The notes below the pieces were generated by a model that saw only the letters and a program-made list of their open reading frames with translations, was not told where the DNA came from and did no database searches. From NCBI GenBank assembly GCA_002238425.1, contig MPMJ01000001.1, positions 62,001 to 126,000 on the forward strand: a DNA stretch of 64,000 nt, given 5' to 3'. The position numbers were made by a program, and so were the translations under genes. The stretch's first letter is position 1, and the number at the start of each line of letters is the position of its first letter. Origin of the DNA: SAR202 cluster bacterium bin16 (lineage in GTDB: Bacteria; Chloroflexota; Dehalococcoidia; Lucifugimonadales; Australimonadaceae). Below, piece after piece: positions 1 through 7,857 of the stretch.

Positions 1-1
1 G

Positions 2-1105
2 CACATCATGGAGCCGCCGGACCTCTGGCAGCGCTACATAGACGAGCGCTACAAGAGCGCCGCGCCGGTCGGCATCACCTCGGAGAACGTGCGCGACCTC
101 CGCATCAGTTGGCCCGACCTCGCGAAGATCGCCGATGGCACCGGCGCGGGCGGGACCACCATCAACCGCAGGGGCCACAACTACGAGAAGAACCAGGTGC
201 TCTACAAGGAGCACTCCTCGCGCGGGTGGGACTCCTACTGCCAGTTGGAGGCGATGGAGGCGGAAGGCATCGACGTCGCCGTCATGTTCCCCAGCCGCGG
301 CCTCAGCGTCCTCACCCGGCCCGACATCGACGCGGGCCTGGGCGCCGCGATCGCCCGCGCCTACAACGACTGGATGTACGACTTCTGCTCCGTCGACCCC
401 AACCGCATGTTCGGCGCGGGCATGATCTCCGTCTACGACATCAACGACGCCGTAGCGGAGGCGCGGCGCGCGGTGCAGGAGCTCGGCTTCAAGGCTGTCT
501 TCGTCCGCTCCAACGTCGTCAACGGCAGGAACTGGCACGACGCTTGGTACGACCCGCTGTGGGAAACGCTGCAAGAACTGGACGTGCCCATCGGCTTCCA
601 CGAGGCCTCCGGCTCCATGTCCAAGCAGGCCGGCGAGCACTTCGACAACTTCATGCTCCGCCGCGTCTACGCCCAGCCGTTCGAGCAGATGATGGGCCTC
701 GGCAGCTTCGTAGGTGGCGGCGTCCTGGAGCGCCACCCGGACCTTCGAGTCGCATTCCTGGAGGCCAACTGCGCGTGGATCCCCTGGTTGCTCTGGCGCA
801 TCGAGGAGATGCACGAGCTTGAACTCGATGCCTACATGCCGGAACTCCAGGAGAGCCCCATCGAGCTCTTCAAGCGCCAGTGCTGGGTCTCCATCGAGCC
901 TGACGAGGACCCCGCCAGGTACGCCATCGACTACATCGGCAACGACCAGCTGGTCTTCTCCACCGACTACCCCCACGGCGACTCGCGCTACCCGAACGCG
1001 GTCACAGCGTTCCTCGAGCTCGACATCACCGACGAGGACAAGCGCAAGATCCTCTGGGACAACTGCGCCCGCTTCTACAAGGTGGAGGCGCCGGTGCCGG
1101 TCTAG
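2..1105 (+). CDS. Amidohydrolase (ACMSD-like TIM barrel), 5' end outside window
   Basis: Metal-dependent hydrolase or decarboxylase of the amidohydrolase-2 family. The frame is open at the window edge: codons before the ATG at position 8 read His-Ile, followed by Met-Glu-Pro-Pro, which fits the usual DGH-x-x-EP metal-binding start, so the true start lies upstream. Later hallmarks are GFHEASG (an internal metal His), a conserved FLEANCAWIPWLLWR segment and FSTDYPHGD near the C terminus, which carries the metal-binding Asp. The substrate is unknown. In this family relatives act on aromatic breakdown products. A strong hairpin follows the stop. Relatives in this window lie at 40777 and, more distantly, 26101. 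Confidence 0.85.
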   Translation, partial: HIMEPPDLWQRYIDERYKSAAPVGITSENVRDLRISWPDLAKIADGTGAGGTTINRRGHNYEKNQVLYKEHSSRGWDSYCQLEAMEAEGIDVAVMFPSRGLSVLTRPDIDAGLGAAIARAYNDWMYDFCSVDPNRMFGAGMISVYDINDAVAEARRAVQELGFKAVFVRSNVVNGRNWHDAWYDPLWETLQELDVPIGFHEASGSMSKQAGEHFDNFMLRRVYAQPFEQMMGLGSFVGGGVLERHPDLRVAFLEANCAWIPWLLWRIEEMHELELDAYMPELQESPIELFKRQCWVSIEPDEDPARYAIDYIGNDQLVFSTDYPHGDSRYPNAVTAFLELDITDEDKRKILWDNCARFYKVEAPVPV

Positions 1106-1131
1106 ACCGCACGGCCAACGTTCGCACACAA

Positions 1132-1158
1132 GGGGGCAGGCACCAGTTGCCTGCCCCC
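1132..1158 (+). terminator. Intrinsic terminator after the amidohydrolase
   Basis: Perfect 11-bp stem (GGGGGCAGGCA at 1132-1142, complement at 1148-1158) with the 5-nt loop CCAGT, followed by a T-rich stretch (TCTTATGTCTC). It lies 27 bases after the stop codon and ends the upstream transcript. Confidence 0.85.
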
Positions 1159-1233
1159 TCTTATGTCTCATTTGTGCGTAACGGGCTATTGAGATACGCT
1201 TGCCCCACATTCAACAGAGTGAGGTGACGCCTG

Positions 1234-2388
1234 ATGGTTATGCAAGGCACCGACATGAAGGTGGCGGAGACGCCAACCGGTCAACTCGAAGACTTCCGCA
1301 TCCCCGACGCCTACGAGAACTGGCTGGAGAGCGAGGGAGTGATGGTCCACAAGACCTTCTACGTCCCCAACTGGCACGAGGTCGAGGTTGGCCCATGGGA
1401 GCGCAAGGGCGGCGAGGGCGCAGTCGTCCACATCGACAACGCCCACATGCCGAACGACCTCCACGTCGTGGACATCGTGCCCGGCGGCAAGTCCGAGCCC
1501 GAGCACCACATGTACGAGATCAACTTCTACATCGTCTCCGGGCGCGGCGCGACGACCGTCTGGATGGACGAGGACAGCAAGCAGACGTTCGAGTGGAGGG
1601 CCGGCTCTCTCTTCACCATCCCTCTGAACGCCTGGTACCAGCACTTCAACGGCTCCGGCGACGAGAAGGTGCGCTACATGGCCACCACAAACGCCCCGCC
1701 CATGATGCGCCTCTTCCGCGACACTGACTTCATGTTCAACAACGACTTCATGTTCCGCTCCCGCTACACGGACGACGAGTCCTACTTCAGCGGCAACGGC
1801 ACGCTCTACAACAAGCGCATCTGGGAGACGAACTTCATCCCCAATGCTCCGGACATGGCCCTCTACGGCTGGAAGGAGCGCGGCGCGGGCGGCATCAACG
1901 CCATGCTGCAGATGGGCAAGAACGACATGGGCAACCACATCTCCGAGTTCCCCATCGGCACCTACAAGAAGGCCCACCGCCACGGCCCCGGCGCCCACCT
2001 CTTCCTGCTCAGCGGCGACTCCGGCTTCTCCCTCCTGTGGACCAAGGAAGACCGCTCCGACATGATCAAGTGCGACTGGCAGATCGGCTCCATCGTCATC
2101 GTTCCCGGTGACGGCACCTACCACCAGCACTTCAACTCCGGCACGAAGCGCGCCCGCTACATGGCGCTGCGCGGCGGCAACGGCGGCTTCATCGGCCCCA
2201 ACCAGCGTGCCACCGCCGACGTCAGCATCAAGGAGGGCGGCATCCAGGTCGAGTACGAGGACGAGGACCGCGAGATCCACGAGATCTTCGAGGCCGAACT
2301 CGCCAAGTCAGGCGCCCAGTGCAACATGAAGGCGTTCATCCCCTACTGCACCGGTGTCGCAGGCGTCACCAGCGAGCGCGACACGTAG
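1234..2388 (+). CDS. Bicupin protein (paralogue 1)
   Basis: Protein of 384 residues with two cupin barrels. The N-terminal barrel carries PGGKSEPEHHMYE followed by VSGRG, a cupin motif 1 in which HH replaces the usual HxH. The C-terminal barrel carries KKAHRHGPGAH followed by LLSGDSG, with a full HxH plus third His, so a metal site is plausible there. Cupins of this architecture include ring-cleaving dioxygenases and sugar or small-acid binding proteins; the substrate cannot be read from the sequence. Start chosen at ATG 1234 because GAGGTGA lies 6 nt upstream. The next gene is a close paralogue, so this is a tandem duplication. Confidence 0.8.
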   Translation: MVMQGTDMKVAETPTGQLEDFRIPDAYENWLESEGVMVHKTFYVPNWHEVEVGPWERKGGEGAVVHIDNAHMPNDLHVVDIVPGGKSEPEHHMYEINFYIVSGRGATTVWMDEDSKQTFEWRAGSLFTIPLNAWYQHFNGSGDEKVRYMATTNAPPMMRLFRDTDFMFNNDFMFRSRYTDDESYFSGNGTLYNKRIWETNFIPNAPDMALYGWKERGAGGINAMLQMGKNDMGNHISEFPIGTYKKAHRHGPGAHLFLLSGDSGFSLLWTKEDRSDMIKCDWQIGSIVIVPGDGTYHQHFNSGTKRARYMALRGGNGGFIGPNQRATADVSIKEGGIQVEYEDEDREIHEIFEAELAKSGAQCNMKAFIPYCTGVAGVTSERDT

Positions 2389-2403
2389 GCGGCCTCCTAT
2401 CCT

Positions 2404-2430
2404 CCTCTCCCTCTGGGAGAGGGCCAGGGT
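2404..2430. repeat. REP-like palindrome
   Basis: CCTCTCCC (2404-2411), 3-nt spacer, GGGAGAGG (2415-2422), then GCCAGGGTGAGG. This is the form of short dispersed intergenic palindromes seen in many bacterial genomes. A hairpin of similar style (CCTTCCCCC with TCGAT loop) occurs at 40295. Confidence 0.55.
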
Positions 2431-2443
2431 GAGGGCGAAACAG

Positions 2444-2478
2444 GCGAAGGGCGGGGGCTGGTGCTCCCGCCCTTTCGC
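2444..2478 (+). terminator. Stem-loop between the two bicupin genes
   Basis: GCGAAGGGCGGG (2444-2455) pairs with CCCGCCCTTTCGC (2466-2478) with one bulged T. There is no long T tract, so it may be a partial terminator or an mRNA-stabilising processing hairpin. It lies just before the ribosome binding site of the second bicupin. Confidence 0.5.
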
Positions 2479-2502
2479 TATCAGAGCGGAAGGAGCAACG
2501 CC

Positions 2503-3669
2503 ATGACCACCAACGTCGGCGCCCAGGACGGCAGGATGCTGCGGGCGGAGGAGCCCGTCGAACCCCTCGGCGACTTCGAGGTCGACGACCCGTACATGGC
2601 GTGGGTGCGCGAGCAGGGCGTCCGGCATATCGTCGACTACGCCTTCGAGGACCTGAACGCACTCGAACTCTCCCCGTGGGAACCGAAGGGCGGCAGGGGC
2701 GCCATCATCAACATCCCCAACCGTCTCCTTCCGAACGACGCGCACGTCGTTGAGATTGCGCCCGGCGGCAAGTCGGAGCCCGTCCACCACATGTACGAGA
2801 CGCAGATGTACGTCCTCTCCGGCCGGGGCGCGGCCAGCATCTGGGTAGACGAGAGCCGCAAGCAGACGTTCGAGTGGAAGGCGGGCAGCGTCTTCGCCAT
2901 CCCGCTGAACGCCTGGTACCAGCTCTTCAACGGCTCCGGCGCCGAGCCCGCGCGCTACATCGCCGTCACCAGCGCGCCGCCCATCATGCGGCTCTACCGC
3001 GACAATCACTTCATCTTCAACCTGCCGTACGTCTTCTCCGGCCGCATCGCGGACGACTCCTATAACGGCAGCGGCAAGCTCTACAACGGGCGCATCTGGG
3101 AGTCCAACTTCATCCCCAACGCCGACAACATGCCGCTCTACGGCATGCCTCTGCGCGGCGCGGGCGGCATCAACGCCCAGTTGGAGATGGCGAAGAACAG
3201 CATCACCGCGCACATCTCCGAGTTCCCCGTCGGGACCTACAAGAAGGCGCACCACCACGGCCCCGGCGCGCACCTCATCATCCTCAGTGGCGACGCCGGT
3301 TTCTCGCTCCTCTGGAACGAGGACGACCGCTCCGACATGCGGAAGGTGGACTGGAAGAAGGGCTCCATGGTCGTCGTCCCCAGTGAGCGGACGTTCCACC
3401 AGCACTTCAACGCCGGCACGAAGCGGGCGCGCTACCTCGCACTGCGGCAGGGCGAGCACGGCCTCGTCGCCCCCTACGGCGGCTCCCGCCCCGGCGCGGA
3501 CCTCAGCATGAAATCCGGCGGCAGGCAGGTCGAGTACGAAGACGAGGCTCGCGAGATACACGACCTCTTCGAGGCCGAACTGGCGAAGAACGGCGCGACC
3601 TGCCACATGAAGAACTTCATCCCCTACTGCACCGGCGACGCCGCCGTCACCAACGAACGCGAGACGTAG
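2503..3669 (+). CDS. Bicupin protein (paralogue 2)
   Basis: Protein of 388 residues, clearly paralogous to the gene at 1234 along its full length. It shares PGGKSEP-x-HHMYE and SGRGAASIWVDE in the first barrel, KKAHHHGPGAH and LSGDAGFSLLW in the second, and a nearly identical ending FIPYCTG. The frame opens earlier at GTG 2461, but ATG 2503 is the better start: it is preceded by GGAAGGAG at 2488-2495 with 7-nt spacing and keeps the N terminus in register with the paralogue. Probably cotranscribed with it unless the hairpin between them stops transcription. Function unknown; the conserved HxH in the second barrel suggests metal binding. Confidence 0.8.
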   Translation: MTTNVGAQDGRMLRAEEPVEPLGDFEVDDPYMAWVREQGVRHIVDYAFEDLNALELSPWEPKGGRGAIINIPNRLLPNDAHVVEIAPGGKSEPVHHMYETQMYVLSGRGAASIWVDESRKQTFEWKAGSVFAIPLNAWYQLFNGSGAEPARYIAVTSAPPIMRLYRDNHFIFNLPYVFSGRIADDSYNGSGKLYNGRIWESNFIPNADNMPLYGMPLRGAGGINAQLEMAKNSITAHISEFPVGTYKKAHHHGPGAHLIILSGDAGFSLLWNEDDRSDMRKVDWKKGSMVVVPSERTFHQHFNAGTKRARYLALRQGEHGLVAPYGGSRPGADLSMKSGGRQVEYEDEAREIHDLFEAELAKNGATCHMKNFIPYCTGDAAVTNERET

Positions 3670-3672
3670 AAC

Positions 3673-3852
3673 GCAACACCCCCGCAGCATCGAGCAACGG
3701 AGATGCCGCACCGTGCAACGCGGATGCGACACAAGACGACGCGGATGCAACAGCCCCTCCACTCCTGAAGCGGAAGCCGTCAGGAGTGACGGCGGCGGGT
3801 GTGTTCCTGAAAACCGTTGCATCCTGTTGCATTCCCCTGCCGTCGTTCCCGC
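3673..3852. repeat. Short-word array (GCAAC / GTTGC) left of the AT-rich gene
   Basis: GCAAC words begin at 3673, 3693, 3715 and 3747, and the reverse-complement word GTTGC at 3816 and 3826 (10 nt apart). The decamer ACGCGGATGC occurs twice (3718 and 3739). No gene is supported in 3670-4054; this array and the repeat at 3889 are all I see there. Similar arrays occur at 5764 and 40454. Confidence 0.5.
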
Positions 3853-3888
3853 GCCCCAGCACGCCCCGGCATCTTCCGCTCCACCCAT

Positions 3889-3983
3889 GGAAACAGCGTA
3901 CGCAATCACGGTACGACCTCGAAAGAAGCGCGTGTCACGGATCCGGGGAATCAACATCGATGCACAGGATGGACAGGATGGGG
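3889..3983 (+). repeat. Left copy of an inverted repeat flanking the AT-rich gene
   Basis: Conserved blocks GGAAACAGCGTACGC, GTGTCA, GAATCAACATCGATG and GGACAGGATGGGGG. The same blocks, in the same order, occur on the opposite strand at 5641-5715. The first two blocks are separated by exactly 28 nt in both copies, about half of which match; the later blocks are separated by short gaps. Confidence 0.6.
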
Positions 3984-4054
3984 GATTTCGTCGTTCCCGG
4001 GCAGGCAGGAACTCACTTGGCAGCGAAAGTGCGATTTCTGCGAATTGCCGCTAT

Positions 4055-5452
4055 TCACTCTCGCTCCGGAGGTAATTGTTCCATCGGGCACCGCAGCAAA
4101 TCGACTACATCTTGAGCGGAAAGTCTGACTAGAGATCCGTCCACAGCGGTTACACGTCCATCTAGTCGGTGGACTCCTCTTTCAAACCAATGAGACGGAA
4201 ACTGCATGACAATGCGCTCCCCAGTTTTTATGCCATGATGGTCAGTCCACATGCGGAATTCATATTCGTTGTATAGAGTATTCTGAAATATGTCTTCATC
4301 AGTATCATCGGGAGATAGGCTTGTACCCTTTAGTTGGCTTTCAGGGTGATCCAGCACTGTATATGTCCACCGGGACTGAGAGGTTGTCGCGATATGAACC
4401 GGGACCGCCGCTTGGGCAATGATATAACGTTCCGCATCTTCGCGGGTCCAGGCCGCGGCAGTAGGAATTTCACCCATATGGACAAGCCATGCACCATCTG
4501 GCATCTGGCCAAGCCAAGCCAATAACTTTTCACCTGATGGGTCCCGAATTTCCGTAGTGTACTTACTAACAGGTGCTTTCTTGACCATCAGGCCTTGTGG
4601 TGCCTCTTGCGATCCCTCACGCAGGTATTCAAGCCGATGAGCCCAATAGCTGACCGCCCCGTCTTCATCGTGTGTGAGGTCATCCTTCACCAAGCGCAGG
4701 ATAGCCGATACCTTAGGTAATCCTTCCATCTGAAAATCAGTACAAGCAGCATCTTCCATCCCTTGCATATAGCGATACTGGCCAGTGCATGAACTCACCC
4801 ATCTACCGAGCTCATCACCAGCTTCGCGCAGAAGAAGAGCTCGGCGATTGAGCGCATGCATCACTTTGGTATCCACTCGCCAACAGACACCTTGCAAACG
4901 TTGCTCTTTCTCATACCGACGTCTTACCTGTATAGTGGCTATTGCGCGCAGCACTTCATAGTACAATTCTGCAACACGAGGTAAGAAGGCTCTCTGTACA
5001 GTTTCAACGGCTCTAGATTCCACTGTCCAATATCTGTATGATGTATAGAGGTCGCCATGACCAAACTGCTCCAGAAACGCCTTAAGCGACTGAAAGTATG
5101 ACGGGGTCTGACTATGGCATAATCTATAGAAACCCACTGCTTCTACAAACACTGCATTCAGATAGTCCGCTGCCACTCTGTCTTTCTTGAATAACACACC
5201 ATATATGTTACCCAAGGAATGGCCCTTCCGATAGTCGCTCAGCACTAGAGACTTGAGCCCTACTTCCACCACAGAATGGAGCATCGACTGAATCAGAGAA
5301 AACTTGGCTAAATTATAGCTTGGATCCATATCACTGAAATCTGGTTGCATATTCCGGTACTGGCTGATGGCCACCTTCACCAGAGCCATGGCACCTGAGT
5401 GCAAGAGATTGCTATCTTGCGTGTCCATGTGCGTTCTCTTGTTCCTAACCAT
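4055..5452 (-). CDS. Unknown protein, AT-rich island gene
   Basis: I do not recognise the family. The protein is 465 residues from ATG 5452, chosen because GGAAGGG lies about 8 nt upstream; the frame also opens at GTG 5521 and a further ATG is at 5428. Base composition is clearly more AT-rich than the neighbours and codon use differs, which suggests transfer. The first third is helical and contains ...LIQSMLHSVVEVGLKSLVL... followed by DYRKGHSLGN, which recalls HEPN-type helical domains (a Glu-x-x-Leu-Lys helix, then His-x-Leu), but a full R-x4-6-H RNase motif is not seen. The C-terminal part is mixed alpha/beta. It is bordered on both sides by inverted repeats and short-word arrays. A cargo or defence role is only a guess. 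Confidence 0.6.
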   Translation of the reverse strand: MVRNKRTHMDTQDSNLLHSGAMALVKVAISQYRNMQPDFSDMDPSYNLAKFSLIQSMLHSVVEVGLKSLVLSDYRKGHSLGNIYGVLFKKDRVAADYLNAVFVEAVGFYRLCHSQTPSYFQSLKAFLEQFGHGDLYTSYRYWTVESRAVETVQRAFLPRVAELYYEVLRAIATIQVRRRYEKEQRLQGVCWRVDTKVMHALNRRALLLREAGDELGRWVSSCTGQYRYMQGMEDAACTDFQMEGLPKVSAILRLVKDDLTHDEDGAVSYWAHRLEYLREGSQEAPQGLMVKKAPVSKYTTEIRDPSGEKLLAWLGQMPDGAWLVHMGEIPTAAAWTREDAERYIIAQAAVPVHIATTSQSRWTYTVLDHPESQLKGTSLSPDDTDEDIFQNTLYNEYEFRMWTDHHGIKTGERIVMQFPSHWFERGVHRLDGRVTAVDGSLVRLSAQDVVDLLRCPMEQLPPERE

Positions 5453-5640
5453 ACCACGACCCTTCCCTTTTCCTCCTACAGAATCAGCATCTTGTTCTGC
5501 GTATCCCCCACCAGCGAGCACGGGTCGACTAGAGGAAGCCTTGGATGCTCCCCATGCGCGGACACTCCGCTGCGCCCTCCTCGAGCGTCGTTAACGTCAC
5601 CCGGCGCCGCTCCGCCGCGAACACCCGCTGCGACAGCCCC

Positions 5641-5715
5641 CCTCCTGTCCATCCATGTTGATTCTCTGACACCGGCCCCTTCCGCGGTCGCGGTCCGACC
5701 GCGTACGCTGATTCC
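5641..5715 (-). repeat. Right copy of the inverted repeat flanking the AT-rich gene
   Basis: Read on the minus strand: GGAATCAGCGTACGC, 28 nt, GTGTCA, GAATCAACATGGATG, GACAGGAGGGGGG. It matches the copy at 3889-3983 in inverted orientation, with two short deletions relative to it. Confidence 0.6.
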
Positions 5716-5763
5716 GGCAGCGCTGCACAGGCGCCCGGCGGCGCAGCCGAGCCACTAATCAGG

Positions 5764-5897
5764 TGAGCAGTTATGAGCAGAAACGAACAGAAATGCACAG
5801 GGAATGAGCAGCGGATGAGCAGTTATGAGCAGCCGGGCTGCTCACGCGGAAGGCCGATTTCAGAGGTAGATCGGGGCTGATGAGCAGAAATGAGCAG
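5764..5897. repeat. Helically phased TGAGCAG word array
   Basis: TGAGCAG occurs at 5764, 5774, 5805, 5816, 5826, 5881 and 5891, with degenerate copies CGAACAG at 5784 and TGCACAG at 5794. Spacing within the first block is 10, 10, 10, 11, 11 and 10 nt, close to one DNA turn. One inverted copy, CTGCTCA, is at 5838. No gene is supported in 5453-5919; with the repeat at 5641 this array is what the gap holds. Confidence 0.6.
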
Positions 5898-5919
5898 CAT
5901 TTCCCCAAAAAACCTTTCC

Positions 5920-6633
5920 TCACCCTTGCTTGCGGGCGGCGCGACGGCCTGTCGCGCAGAGGTCGGAGAGGACGCAGGACGCGCATCGCGGCTCGCGCTT
6001 GGTGCACACGTCCTTGGCGTGAGCGTCCAGCAGCGCGTGGTACTCGTTGAAGAGCGCCGCGTCGTGGGGCAGGTGCCGCTCGAACAGCGACTGGTACGCG
6101 TCGTAGCCGCGCAGGCCGTGGCGCGGCAGCATCCGGTCCACGATCCGCTGGGTGTAGACGTCCATCACGAACGATGGCAGCTCCGCCACGTACAGCACGA
6201 TGTCGTCCGCCGTCTCCGGCCCGATGCCGTGCACCGACAGCAGCTCCTCGCGCAGCGTCTTCGGCTGCATGGCGCGCCACGCCTCCACGCTGTCGCCGTA
6301 GCGACCCAGGAAGTCGGCCATCGCCTTCAGCTTGCGTGCCTTGGCGTTGAAGTAACCGCTCGGGCGGACGACCTCGGCCAGCGCCTCCTCCGGCATCGCG
6401 CGCAGCGCAGCGGGCGACATCGCGTCCGCCGCCCTGAGGTTCGCAATGGCGCGCGCGGCGTTCGTCCACGCCGTGTTCTGCGTGAGTATCGCGCCGACGA
6501 TCGTCTCGAACGGGCCGTCGCCCGGCCACCAGCCCTGCGGGCCGTGATGCGTCAGCAGGCGGTCGTACGTCGTGGTGAGCAGCCGCGTAACGCGGGCGGA
6601 GCGGCGCATGGGGGCGGGGGCGGGTCGTGCCAT
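5920..6633 (-). CDS. Endonuclease III-family DNA glycosylase (MagIII-like)
   Basis: Base-excision repair glycosylase of the HhH-GPD superfamily, 237 residues. The helix-hairpin-helix is LLSVHGIGPETADDIVLY (131-148), the catalytic Asp is in FVMDVYTQR (D158), and a C-terminal [4Fe-4S] loop has C210-x6-C217-x2-C220-x5-C226. The lysine used by true endonuclease III for lyase chemistry is Glu140 here, as in monofunctional 3-methyladenine glycosylases of the MagIII type, so a lyase activity is unlikely. Start chosen at ATG 6633: a TAGCAT -10 box ends 7 nt upstream (6641-6646), which fits a leaderless mRNA. The start lies inside the 46-bp repeat that borders the DUF2806 insertion, and pyrF was probably its original divergent neighbour. 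Confidence 0.8.
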   Translation of the reverse strand: MARPAPAPMRRSARVTRLLTTTYDRLLTHHGPQGWWPGDGPFETIVGAILTQNTAWTNAARAIANLRAADAMSPAALRAMPEEALAEVVRPSGYFNAKARKLKAMADFLGRYGDSVEAWRAMQPKTLREELLSVHGIGPETADDIVLYVAELPSFVMDVYTQRIVDRMLPRHGLRGYDAYQSLFERHLPHDAALFNEYHALLDAHAKDVCTKREPRCASCVLSDLCATGRRAARKQG

Positions 6634-6669
6634 GCGCCCGATGCTACCAGCCGTCCGTGCTTGGTACAC
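6624..6669. repeat. 46-bp direct repeat, left copy
   Basis: Identical over all 46 bases to 7804-7849, offset 1180 bp. It starts GTCGTGCCATGCGCCC and ends CTTGGTACAC. It covers the 5' codons and -10 box of the glycosylase gene. Confidence 0.95.
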
Positions 6670-6697
6670 CTGTGACTAAGTCCTTTTACCTTCGGAT

Positions 6698-7720
6698 TTA
6701 AGGGTCAAGCCTGGTCAGTAGGTAGTCCTTAGTATCGAGAAACACCATCAATTCTTCCGTGTATTTCGGAACATTTTCAATGTTCACAACCGTGAATAGT
6801 TCTCGTCCTATGTCAGTGAACACAACAACACCGCTCAACTCGATTCTATTAGGTTGTTTGTTATTCTGATTGGGAGAAATCCACCATCGGCTACCTTGGT
6901 GAACCACTAGAGCGCCCGTGAGAACACTGCCTGCAGTTTGCCTGACTTTGGAGATCTCAATTGACCATGTCAAGTTATGCTCTGGAACCACCAATCCATG
7001 CTCAGACAGTCGCAGCAATGCACCGAACCCAAAGCCATGGTTATCTAGTCCGTCACTTCCAATATCTTTACCCAGTCCAGAAATAAACACTCGCGTGACT
7101 CTGTGATATGAACCCGGCGCTATAGCCAAGGAACATGCACGTCTGAAAAGCTTTGCCGTAGCCTGGTCTAAACTAGACAACGCTTTTACTGCTCTAATAG
7201 AAAATGACCCTGGTTCGCGAATTTCGCCTGCCAACATCTTAGCGAACGCATTCCGCATTTCTTCTGAACTCTTCTGCCTTCCTTCTGCCTCAAAGGCATT
7301 CAACCAATCATCGTCTATTGCTTGAGAGGAATCCTGTACTCCAGAAGAGTCCCCAAAATCAAGAGTTGCGATTATCTCTTCCAATGTCTTACTTGCTATA
7401 GAGTCTAGTCTGGCCTGTTCTCGTAGGATTTTTCGTCCAAATGCTTCGCCGGCCCAATCTACATACTCAGAGGGAACTTCCATCTGTTCAGCTATTCTCT
7501 CCGCAGCAGTCCTAGTCAGTAGAGCATTCGCATCATGCAATGCCCTTTGTTCACTGGATGGCTGCCTCATGCCTCTAAGTAGGTTGGAACCCAAATGCAT
7601 CAGTGCTTTGAATGCATTGCGCTTGATTTGAGGGGGTATCGGAACGCCTGTTACGCTATCAAGAATATCAGGCGTGAGGACGCCATCCATCATCGGCATA
7701 AGCTGTTCTTCATCATTCAT
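6698..7720 (-). CDS. DUF2806-family protein
   Basis: Protein of 340 residues matching my recollection of the DUF2806 family. The diagnostic central stretch runs DDDWLNAFEAEGRQKSSEEM, then FAKMLAGEIREPGSFSIRAV, residues about 136-180. The N-terminal part is helical; the C-terminal part is beta-rich with KVRQTAGSVLTG and ISPNQNNKQPNRI. No signal peptide or membrane segment is evident. The function of the family is not established. Composition is AT-rich compared with pyrF and the glycosylase on either side, and the gene lies alone between perfect 46-bp repeats, so it was acquired as a unit. Start ATG 7720 has only a weak GGGA upstream. Confidence 0.75.
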   Translation of the reverse strand: MNDEEQLMPMMDGVLTPDILDSVTGVPIPPQIKRNAFKALMHLGSNLLRGMRQPSSEQRALHDANALLTRTAAERIAEQMEVPSEYVDWAGEAFGRKILREQARLDSIASKTLEEIIATLDFGDSSGVQDSSQAIDDDWLNAFEAEGRQKSSEEMRNAFAKMLAGEIREPGSFSIRAVKALSSLDQATAKLFRRACSLAIAPGSYHRVTRVFISGLGKDIGSDGLDNHGFGFGALLRLSEHGLVVPEHNLTWSIEISKVRQTAGSVLTGALVVHQGSRWWISPNQNNKQPNRIELSGVVVFTDIGRELFTVVNIENVPKYTEELMVFLDTKDYLLTRLDP

Positions 7721-7803
7721 GCTGTTCCCGGCCTAGCCCACATGCTCTAACTGGCACACCGCGCCTCCTGCACCCAACCATACCAGACGCCGCGCAATCC
7801 CAA

Positions 7804-7849
7804 GTCGTGCCATGCGCCCGATGCTACCAGCCGTCCGTGCTTGGTACAC
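7804..7849. repeat. 46-bp direct repeat, right copy
   Basis: Identical to 6624-6669. Its last five bases, with the next T, form the TACACT -10 box (7845-7850) of pyrF. Confidence 0.95.
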
Positions 7850-7857
7850 TGAGGACC

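Larger units (their letters stand above)
6624..7849. mobile_element. Candidate insertion carrying a DUF2806 gene
   Basis: Two perfect 46-bp direct repeats enclose 1134 bp (6670-7803) that hold one AT-rich gene. The repeat equals the bidirectional promoter region expected between the glycosylase and pyrF, so the simplest reading is an insertion into that region with duplication of the target. Each flanking gene keeps an intact start region. No transposase, integrase or terminal inverted repeat is visible, so the mechanism is unknown. Confidence 0.6.

Noticed and set aside
2308-3957. 549-codon minus-strand frame over the second bicupin
   Set aside because: Antisense shadow; the plus-strand cupin motifs and ribosome binding site explain the coding signal.
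5529-5798. 89-codon minus-strand frame between the AT-rich gene and the glycosylase
   Set aside because: It runs through the inverted repeat and the TGAGCAG array and has no ribosome binding site or domain.
5764-5897. CRISPR array
   Set aside because: Period is only 10-11 nt, there are no spacers of CRISPR length, and no cas genes are present.
6698-7720. Transposase for the repeat-bounded insertion
   Set aside because: The protein matches DUF2806 and shows no DDE, HUH or serine/tyrosine recombinase motif.
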